Assembly (NCBI RefSeq): GCF_029891735.1
Contig: NZ_JANQDH010000038.1
Location: forward strand, 1-64,000
Source of the DNA: Chrysosporum bergii ANA360D
GTDB lineage: Bacteria; Cyanobacteriota; Cyanobacteriia; Cyanobacteriales; Nostocaceae
Reading direction: 5' to 3'
Length of the DNA: 64,000 nt
The notes under the pieces are model-generated. The model was not told the DNA's origin. It saw only the letters and a program-made list of their open reading frames with translations, and ran no database searches. How positions within the stretch are numbered: the stretch's first letter is position 1; the number at the start of each line of letters is the position of its first letter. Shown one piece after another: positions 57,678 through 64,000 of the stretch. A program made the position numbers and the translations under genes.

Positions 57678-60354
57678 CCGGGAATTTATCAATTAATTGC
57701 ATTGCTCGGTAAGCATTGCGTTGTAAATCTGGGGATAAATGGGGAACGTGGGGGATTTGAGATAATAAATCCAAGGTACGGCGTAAAATTCTCACCACAT
57801 CGCCTTCGTCTAAAGTGGTGTGGTGGCAGAGTTCCGCCCAGGGTGTCCCCAAAGCCCACTGTTCTATTATGGCAATTAATTCAAATTCCAACCAAATAGG
57901 CAAAGCCACATTATACCGTCTTTGCAGTTGAAAGATTTTGCGGCGAATGTTCCGCAATTTTGCCAAAGCTTCTACTACTTGATTACTAATTTCAAAATGT
58001 ACTCTGGTATCTGGCCGGGGGGTTTCAATGACCAAAGCTGCTACTGCTGCGGCTAAATGCTGGGGGTCTAAATGATTTAATTCACCACTAGCCAGGACTA
58101 AACCCAGCCATAATTCATTCTCTCCCCGAATGGCAGCTGCAATTTGCCCTAATTCCGTAGGAACTAAGTTATCTAAACCCTCAAAATATTCTAGGATAGA
58201 AATCAAATTGACAAATTCTTCCCAATGACGCTGTGAGTGTTGCTGCACACGTGATTGTAACTCTTCGAGTTCCGCTTCTAATTCCACATAACGAGCGCGG
58301 CGTTTAAAGATTTTACTGACATTGCCAGACTTATGGATGGGATGGGCTTCTAATTGCTCTTGAAGGGCGTTAACGCGACTAAGTTGTTCTGTCACTTCAG
58401 GTGGCATATAAAATGAGCCATCGACTTGAGGAATACGTTGAGCGATGACAAAGGTTTCTTCACTACCACGCAATGATTTCCCCGGTTTTAACTGCAAATC
58501 TGGCGGTGGGAAAATATGGGAGGGCACATCCACCCGTGGTAATTCAGCATACAAATCAAGTACATCCTTAGTTGTCACCACATACCAGCGATTATCTTGC
58601 CCCAGACATATTAAGTAAGGAGGTTCTGTAATGGTAGACCCACGGGAAACATCAGCACTAAGGGTTTTTGCCACTAACACTGCGGTTATGGGTGCGGACA
58701 CGGCGATGTTTTTCCCCTTGAGACTTAACAGAGTTCCCGACACTGCAAAGCTCAACATCATCACAAATTCTTCCTGTCGGGTTTCCTGGGCTTGTTCTTG
58801 CAGGGTGGTTAATAATCGCCGTTCCACTTTCAGACGTTGCCACAACTTCTCATAAACTGCTAGTTCATTTTCATTAACCGCGGCAATTTGTTCTTGAAGT
58901 TGGGCTAATTGTGTTTGCAGTGCCGCAATTTCATCATATTCTGGTTTTAAATGCACAGTTGCCATGTACTGCCCAAAGCTGCGCTCTATTAGTTCCCTGG
59001 CTTGGTCTAGAGTGTGGATTTGTAGTAAGTTCAGTACCATACCATAGCTGGGAGTAAACTGACTGACCAAGGGGTCTGGTTTAGATGTGGCTAAATAGGC
59101 TGCTTCCTTGGAGCCTTCAAAGGGTGTTTGTACTGTCACCACATAACCTTGTAAGTCCATCCCTCGCCGTCCTGCCCGTCCTGCCATTTGCAGGAATTCC
59201 GAAGCATTTAATAGGCGATGTCCAGAGTCAGTGCGTTTGGAAAGGGTAGAAATTACTGTTGTCCGGGCAGGCATATTGATTCCTGCTGCTAGTGTTTCTG
59301 TGGCAAAGACAACTTTAATTAACCCTTGCTGAAATAATTCTTCTACCAATCCTTTCCACGCAGGTAAAATTCCCGCATGGTGAGCAGCAATACCCCGGTA
59401 GAGGGGGGCAATTTGCCCTGAGCGTCCGGCTTCGGGATTACGGTTTAAAAAATCATCAATTTGCCGCCGTAATATTTGCGACTCTTCATTGTTGACTAGC
59501 CACAAATCCCCAACTTCTGCCACCGCTTTATCACATCCCCTGCGACTGAAAATAAAGTAAATTGCCGGTAGCATATCCCTTTGCTGTAGCTGGCTGAGGG
59601 TGTAAGCTATGCCTGGAGCCTCTGGTCTGCCACCTTTGCCATTGTCTCCTTGCTTTCTTTTGCCTCTGTTTCCCAGTCGGGGGTTAATTTTGGTTTTGCT
59701 ATCATTTAGCAGGGGAAATAGCCCTTTGGGATTGCAATAGTAAAATTCCAAAGGAACTGGACGAAAATCAGAATAAATCAGGTCTGTGGGTCCGTGAACG
59801 CGATTCAGCCAATCGGTAAGTTGGTCGCTATTAGCCACTGTAGCGGACAAGGCTACTAGCTGAACTTCACGCGGACTGTAAATAATTGATTCTTCCCAAA
59901 CAGTACCGCGTTGGCGATCATTCATGTAGTGGCACTCATCTAGTACCACTGCTTCAACATCTACTAAGGAGATACCCACTTGCCCGATAGGTGTTCCATA
60001 GAGCATATTGCGGAAGATTTCTGTGGTCATCACCAAAATGGGCGCATCCCTGTTAATAGAAATATCTCCTGTTAACAATCCCACTAGGTCATAACCAAAT
60101 TTGTCTCGAAAATCACGTAATTTTTGATTTGACAAGGCTTTGAGGGGAGTGGTGTAAAACACTCTTTTTCCCCTTGATAAGGCTCTATATATGGCATATT
60201 CCCCAACTAAGGTTTTGCCCGAACCTGTGGGGGCACACACAACTACGGAGCGTCCATCATTGAGGGACGCGATCGCATCTTTTTGGAATTGATCCAATTC
60301 AAACGGAAATATTAACCCCAAGTCAAGTTCTGGAGAAGGTGCGGGATAATTCAC
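57658..60354 (-). CDS. Ski2/Mtr4-like DExH RNA helicase
   Basis: An 898-residue superfamily-2 helicase. Walker A APTGSGKTLVGEYA is near 42, the DExH box VVLDECHYMND near 137, motif SATVANSDQL near 170, and the C-terminal helicase motifs FATETLAAGINMPARTTV and QMAGRAGRRG near 350-400. An rRNA-processing-like arch/DSHCT C-terminal domain follows (WALGTPWAELCHHTTLDEGDVVRILRR split over the last 60 residues). Cyanobacterial members and plant ISE2 act in RNA processing. The stop lies within the acyltransferase gene. Confidence 0.88.
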   Translation of the reverse strand: MNYPAPSPELDLGLIFPFELDQFQKDAIASLNDGRSVVVCAPTGSGKTLVGEYAIYRALSRGKRVFYTTPLKALSNQKLRDFRDKFGYDLVGLLTGDISINRDAPILVMTTEIFRNMLYGTPIGQVGISLVDVEAVVLDECHYMNDRQRGTVWEESIIYSPREVQLVALSATVANSDQLTDWLNRVHGPTDLIYSDFRPVPLEFYYCNPKGLFPLLNDSKTKINPRLGNRGKRKQGDNGKGGRPEAPGIAYTLSQLQQRDMLPAIYFIFSRRGCDKAVAEVGDLWLVNNEESQILRRQIDDFLNRNPEAGRSGQIAPLYRGIAAHHAGILPAWKGLVEELFQQGLIKVVFATETLAAGINMPARTTVISTLSKRTDSGHRLLNASEFLQMAGRAGRRGMDLQGYVVTVQTPFEGSKEAAYLATSKPDPLVSQFTPSYGMVLNLLQIHTLDQARELIERSFGQYMATVHLKPEYDEIAALQTQLAQLQEQIAAVNENELAVYEKLWQRLKVERRLLTTLQEQAQETRQEEFVMMLSFAVSGTLLSLKGKNIAVSAPITAVLVAKTLSADVSRGSTITEPPYLICLGQDNRWYVVTTKDVLDLYAELPRVDVPSHIFPPPDLQLKPGKSLRGSEETFVIAQRIPQVDGSFYMPPEVTEQLSRVNALQEQLEAHPIHKSGNVSKIFKRRARYVELEAELEELQSRVQQHSQRHWEEFVNLISILEYFEGLDNLVPTELGQIAAAIRGENELWLGLVLASGELNHLDPQHLAAAVAALVIETPRPDTRVHFEISNQVVEALAKLRNIRRKIFQLQRRYNVALPIWLEFELIAIIEQWALGTPWAELCHHTTLDEGDVVRILRRTLDLLSQIPHVPHLSPDLQRNAYRAMQLIDKFPVNEVVD

Positions 60355-60403
60355 TCAATCAAATTTACAACCGGGTTTTGTTACTATGTTAACGGCTATT
60401 TCT

Positions 60404-60573
60404 TGACATACCCACCGACCTTCTAGGTCGGTGATTCTTGACGGTTCACTGCAACTTGCTACCGGAGTAGTCTGACAGTCGCTCCCCGTCCGTTTAAAGT
60501 CGTGCCGATGCCCCATGCCGACTACTCCTCCATTATAACACACTAAAAAGCCTTCCCAGAAGCACGAGCTTCT
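60404..60573 (-). mobile_element. IS605-type right end / omega-RNA-like module, copy c (most complete)
   Basis: On the minus strand: a first hairpin AGAAGC-TCGT-GCTTCT and GGCTTTTTAG, then GTCGGCATGGGGCATCGGCA, ACGGGGAGCGACTGTCAGAC, GTGAACCGTCAAGAATCACC and a terminal hairpin (ACCGACCT / AGGTCGGT) then GGGTATGTCAAG. It matches copy a along about 120 bp and copy b in its first and last parts. It fills the gap between the helicase gene and proC. No transposase gene is present. A minus-strand reading frame at 60355-60543 runs through it and is not a gene. Confidence 0.78.
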
Positions 60574-60616
60574 AATCCCACTCTTTTGGTCATGATAAAA
60601 TTCCCCCCCATACTGC

Positions 60617-61429
60617 TCAGTTTCCTAACTCTTGCGATCGCAGCGTGGCGGCTTTCACTGCTTCAATCACAGCCGAGCGAAATCCTGACCGTTCTAGTTG
60701 GGCGACACCTGCAATTGTTGTCCCACCGGGACTGGTAACACGGTCTTTTAGTTCTGCCGGGTGGATTTTGTTTTCTTGCAATAGTTTTGCTGTTCCTAAG
60801 ACAGTTTGTAAAGCCAGTTGATTGGCGATACTTCTGGGTAATCCTGCTGCTACTCCTCCGTCAGCCAGTGACTCTACCATCAAAGCCACGTAAGCAGGAC
60901 CACTACCTGACAGTCCTGTAACTGCATCCATCAGCATTTCTGAAACTTCCACCACCTCTCCCACAGATGCAAAAATTTGATGTGCTAATTGCTGATGCTT
61001 GGTGTTGGTGTATGCGCCTGAACAGATGGCGGTAATTCCTGATCCCACCGTGGCTGGGGTGTTGGGCATAGCTCTAATTATTGGTAACTGGGGAAATGCG
61101 GATTCTAGCTGACTTAAAGACACTCCCGCTAAAATAGAAATTATCAGGGGGGATATTTGTATAGTAATAAAGTTTGCCAGTTCTTGCGCGATGGCAGTGA
61201 ATATCTGGGGTTTAACTGCTAGAAATATTACTTGTTTTGCTTCCGTAAACACCAGGGTATTTTCTGTAGTTACAGTTACCTTATATTTTTCCTGTAAATA
61301 ACTTTGGCGTGCAGGTAGAGGTTCGCTAACTATTACTTCCTCTGGTTGATAAATTTCTCGCGCAATCAGGCGGGATAACAGCGCTTCTCCCATTACACCA
61401 CCACCAATCAAGCCAAATTTAATACTCAT
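60617..61429 (-). CDS. proC: Pyrroline-5-carboxylate reductase
   Basis: The final enzyme of proline synthesis, 270 residues. The NAD(P) fold starts GLIGGGVMGEALLSRL; AVKPQIF and AMPNTPATVGSGITAI follow; the signature GLSGSGPAYVALMVESLADGG and the C-terminal SPGGTTIAGVAQLER are complete. It belongs to the conserved cyanobacterial row pipX-pipY-sepF-proC, 130 bp after sepF. Confidence 0.97.
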   Translation of the reverse strand: MSIKFGLIGGGVMGEALLSRLIAREIYQPEEVIVSEPLPARQSYLQEKYKVTVTTENTLVFTEAKQVIFLAVKPQIFTAIAQELANFITIQISPLIISILAGVSLSQLESAFPQLPIIRAMPNTPATVGSGITAICSGAYTNTKHQQLAHQIFASVGEVVEVSEMLMDAVTGLSGSGPAYVALMVESLADGGVAAGLPRSIANQLALQTVLGTAKLLQENKIHPAELKDRVTSPGGTTIAGVAQLERSGFRSAVIEAVKAATLRSQELGN

Positions 61430-61559
61430 TAATTTATGTAATCAATAGTCAATCAGAGCAGGTTGAACCAATCAATTTATGCTATGATACATTATTACGT
61501 TAAACCTGCCCCTACAATCATCAAAAATTTTGGTTTTTGAAGCTTTGACTACTTTAACT

Positions 61560-62162
61560 TCACTGTGCCATTCTACCTTCTTGACCCCAAACTGGATTAG
61601 AAGTAGTTGCCGGACGTGATGGGCGAACGACGGGGGTTTGTGGTACTTCATGAATAACTCCACCTTGAGTGCTAACTTGCACACAACTGGGGGTAAACAA
61701 AAAGATACTTTCTCCAATTCGCTCTTGATGTCCATCCAGTGCGTAGGTCCCACCAGCAACAAAATCTACTGCTCGTTGTGCCTGATCTGGGTCCATAATA
61801 GTCAAGTTTAACACAACTGACTTACGCTCTCTCAGTGCTTGAATGGCCTGGGGCATTTCTTCAAATGTGCGCGGCTCAAGTACTAAAACTTCCGAAATCC
61901 CGTTAATTGCTCCTGGCATATTAATCACATTTCCCATGGTAGACTTTGGTTCTGGCGCTACATTATCACCCATTGTACTCACTGGTTCCCGCCAGCGTCG
62001 GTTTTGAGTAGTGGTTTCTGCTGGTGCTGGTTGGGGGTTTTGCTCTTGATACAAGTTTTGGTAGTTACCATTATTTGTATCCGCCTCTTCTTCGTAGTAT
62101 TCGTATTCCACTTGCTCATTGAGACCCACAAAGTCTCGCAATTTACTAAATATGTTGTTCAT
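61560..62162 (-). CDS. sepF: Cell division protein SepF (Cdv2)
   Basis: SepF bundles FtsZ and tethers it to the membrane. The 200-residue protein has an N-terminal helix ([15 protein letters not shown]), a disordered acidic-Gln linker, and the SepF core ([20 protein letters not shown], then [20 protein letters not shown], then [18 protein letters not shown]) near 90-170. Its neighbours (pipY upstream and proC downstream on the same strand) are the usual ones. Confidence 0.95.
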   Translation of the reverse strand: MNNIFSKLRDFVGLNEQVEYEYYEEEADTNNGNYQNLYQEQNPQPAPAETTTQNRRWREPVSTMGDNVAPEPKSTMGNVINMPGAINGISEVLVLEPRTFEEMPQAIQALRERKSVVLNLTIMDPDQAQRAVDFVAGGTYALDGHQERIGESIFLFTPSCVQVSTQGGVIHEVPQTPVVRPSRPATTSNPVWGQEGRMAQ

Positions 62163-62377
62163 TGTTATGCTCCTGATACCAAGTTAACTTGATTGGTTCG
62201 GCTCTATGGTTGATGCAGCCAGATTTGATGGCTACCAAGGTGATAAACCTTTGTAACCTCTGGATGTTTTGGTTAACGCCTGTAGAATAACTCACACAGA
62301 ATAATGAGTCAAGATTATAGCTCAATTATGATGAGAAATAAATATGACTTTGCCCCATTTTTTGATGGTTATCTTCC

Positions 62378-63046
62378 CTAAGAGCGATCGCCAAATAATA
62401 TAGTTCCTAATCTTACCATGGTTGCCCCAGCTTGCACTCCTAGTTGGTAGTCTCCTGACATACCCATGGAAAGCTCTTCCATTTTGACATGAGACCAGTT
62501 TTGTTCCTTGATGGCTTGCGCTAATTTATAAGTACTATCAAATACATTTACTATTTCGGCATCATTTAACCCTAAAGGTGGAATTGTCATCAAACCTTGA
62601 ATTTGTAAATTTTTACACTGGTTGAGCGCGGGTAAATCATGTAGTAGTTCTGGGACAGTCCAGCCACCCTTATTAGGGTCAGGAAGAATTTTCACTTGTA
62701 GGCAAATCCGGGGGGTGACTCCTAGCTGCTGCGCCAATTGATTAAGGCGTTGTGCCAGTTTTAGACTATCCACTGAGTGAATCCAGTCAAATAATTCAAT
62801 GGCATTTTTGGCTTTATTGCTTTGCAACCGTCCAATAAAGTGCCAGGTAATATCAGCTAAGTCTTGTAATTCGGCTTGTTTACTGGCAGCTTCTTGGATA
62901 CGGTTTTCCCCAAAATCGCGGATTCCGGCTGCATAAGCAGCCCGAATGTCCTCAGAAGAAAAGGTTTTGCTTACAGCAATTAACCGCACTGAAGGAGGTA
63001 GAGAAGCAGAAATTTTGGTAATGCGTTCGCGAAGGGAACTAATCAT
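62378..63046 (-). CDS. pipY: YggS/PLPBP-family PLP protein (PipY)
   Basis: A 222-residue PLP-binding protein involved in vitamin B6 homeostasis. The PLP Lys is in RLIAVSKTFS (Lys27), with GENRIQEA, WHFIGRLQSNKAKN and ELSMGMSGDYQLGVQAGATMVRLG further on, the last containing phosphate contacts. It overlaps pipX by four bases, so the two are co-translated; PipY and PipX are linked in cyanobacteria. It begins with ATG 63046. Confidence 0.95.
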   Translation of the reverse strand: MISSLRERITKISASLPPSVRLIAVSKTFSSEDIRAAYAAGIRDFGENRIQEAASKQAELQDLADITWHFIGRLQSNKAKNAIELFDWIHSVDSLKLAQRLNQLAQQLGVTPRICLQVKILPDPNKGGWTVPELLHDLPALNQCKNLQIQGLMTIPPLGLNDAEIVNVFDSTYKLAQAIKEQNWSHVKMEELSMGMSGDYQLGVQAGATMVRLGTILFGDRS

Positions 63047-63321
63047 TGGAATGTGCGTTGGAAAACACTCTGAAGTTGATCGTACTCCTGGGAGGAACCA
63101 TTGCGGCGTAGAGTACGCAAGCGGTTTTCTAACAACATTCTCGCTTCAGTACGTCCTATAGGCTGAAATTTGATGCCTTTAGTCTCATTGATAACTAAAA
63201 AAAACAGCCTTTGAGCATAAAGTGTAGTGAACAGATCCTGGTTATCATCCACCATGCAGATCCGATAAAGCAAACCCCAAGTTGGATGATTTATGTAAGT
63301 TTCTGAGTGTTCTGGATTCAT
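63043..63321 (-). CDS. pipX: PII-interacting protein PipX
   Basis: The 92-residue NtcA coactivator that switches between NtcA and PII according to nitrogen status. The N-terminal Tudor-like part (ETYINHPTWGLLYRICMV) and the helical tail (GRTEARMLLENRLRTLRR) match the family in order and length. It is exclusive to cyanobacteria and overlaps pipY. Confidence 0.95.
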   Translation of the reverse strand: MNPEHSETYINHPTWGLLYRICMVDDNQDLFTTLYAQRLFFLVINETKGIKFQPIGRTEARMLLENRLRTLRRNGSSQEYDQLQSVFQRTFQ

Positions 63322-63593
63322 TTAACAGTCAAGGTAGGAGTATATATCTTTTGGCAGTTCAGTACAAATGTGCAGAAGATAATACACCCCTTTTACCAGA
63401 ATATTTGGTTAATCTAGAGAAAAATCAGCGATGGTAAGCCATTTAGCGGCCACCATCAAAACCTTGATGTTGTTCTCAATGGGCAGATGAAGGTGGTAGT
63501 GGCAACCTAGAACTGCACAAGACATGAAACTGGCTTTTTTCCATATTGCCATAATTATCGCCCTGTGGCACAAAATTAATGAGAAGATGAGTG

Positions 63594-64000
63594 TTAAGCT
63601 AAATTGCCTAGAACTAGCCTAGCACCCCAAAATAAGGTCAGGATGGCGATGGCCAGCCAATCTCTGGCTTTCAGTCTTAATTCATGCCATTGGACCTGAT
63701 GTTCATTGGGGCTAGTGAAGCCACGCACCATCATGGCACTGGCCATTTGTTCTGCTCGCAATAGCAGATTATTTAACACTCTCTCTGCCACTATTATCCA
63801 TACTTTGACTGCTCCTTTTAACCCTAGTTTTTTCCAGTTAATTGCCCTGGTCATCACAGAACGAATTAAGTTTTGCACTTCTTCTAAAACCAGGGGGATA
63901 AATCGCAGGGACAAAGTTAAAGTTAAAGTAATTTCCGTTACTGGTACTTTTAGCCGTCTCAAGGGCTGCATTAAGCTTTCTATGGCAGTGGTGATTTCTT
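63594..64000 (-). CDS. Energy-coupling-factor transporter permease EcfT/CbiQ, partial
   Basis: The 3' portion of a gene that leaves the window at 64000, so the start is not seen. Upstream codons (EITTAIESL, before MQPLRRLKVP) keep the frame open to the edge. The block LMQPLRRLKVPVTEITLTLTL and SRFIPLVLEEVQN-like segment (LRFIPLVLEEVQNLIRSVMTR) followed by MASAMMVRGF match the C-terminal half of EcfT, the scaffold subunit of vitamin ECF transporters. No other ECF subunit is in the window. The 272-bp gap to pipX holds no gene. Confidence 0.8.
   Translation of the reverse strand, partial: EITTAIESLMQPLRRLKVPVTEITLTLTLSLRFIPLVLEEVQNLIRSVMTRAINWKKLGLKGAVKVWIIVAERVLNNLLLRAEQMASAMMVRGFTSPNEHQVQWHELRLKARDWLAIAILTLFWGARLVLGNLA

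Noticed and set aside
60355-60543. 62-codon minus-strand frame downstream of proC
   Set aside because: It lies inside the right-end / omega-RNA-like module copy c; the module is conserved as structure and is not open in the other copies.
1-64000. tRNA or rRNA genes
   Set aside because: The gaps were read for T-loop motifs (GGTTCGAATCC type) and cloverleaf arms on both strands and none fitted.

Overview
The window is a piece of chromosome from a filamentous, heterocyst-forming cyanobacterium (Nostocales; Anabaena/Nodularia/Aphanizomenon-like). The evidence is psaA-psaB, pipX, a four-subunit Pst system, abundant HIP1 octamers (GCGATCGC), and a block holding patB/cnfR, a nif-type ferredoxin (fdxB), a second cytochrome oxidase operon (coxBAC), a cupin and an ArsC-like nitrogenase-associated protein. 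That block is typical of heterocyst respiration and nitrogen fixation. No tRNA or rRNA gene was seen.

Layout. 1-1.8 kb: a radical SAM gene, possibly 3'-truncated, beside a decayed paralogue and two CRISPR-like repeat units. 1.8-9.8 kb: recF, a Ca2+-type P-ATPase, a beta-propeller/transglutaminase protein, a phosphohexomutase and a LapA-like membrane protein. 9.8-14 kb: the pstSCAB operon with a Pho box. 14-29 kb: bioB, a PlsY-like/PEP-synthase-like fusion, small membrane proteins, clpB, a SUI1 factor, trpB, and an AT-rich ATPase + RloB pair that looks like a defence module. 29-34 kb: psaB and psaA. 34-41.4 kb: accessory DNA with a repeat-bearing lipoprotein, an 800-bp gene-free stretch with 200-bp direct repeats, a plasmid-type replication protein (CyRepA1-like), dusB, and an orphan polymorphic-toxin-like domain with a small winged-helix partner. 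41.7-52.6 kb: dnaK, then the heterocyst respiration/nif-associated block and a Cys-rich copper-binding-type protein. 52.9-64 kb: housekeeping genes (double histidine phosphatase, proS, an acyltransferase, a Ski2-like helicase, proC, sepF, pipY, pipX, and part of an ecfT).

The clearest structure not explained by genes is a scatter of transposon debris. Three solo copies (25.3, 52.6 and 60.4 kb) share one IS200/IS605-type right-end / omega-RNA-like module without a tnpB gene. A fourth module of another family (43.75 kb) ends on the patB stop codon. A further ~190-bp element (5.9 and 14.1 kb) occurs in inverted orientation around the pst region; one copy supplies the Shine-Dalgarno of the P-ATPase gene. 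Fragments of tnpA (24.94 kb) and tnpB (15.54 kb) support this reading. A family of short palindromes around a GGATGC core occurs in several intergenic regions. The best candidates for follow-up are the ATPase/RloB pair, the orphan toxin plus winged-helix pair, the CyRepA1 gene with its repeat array, and the solo omega-RNA-like modules.
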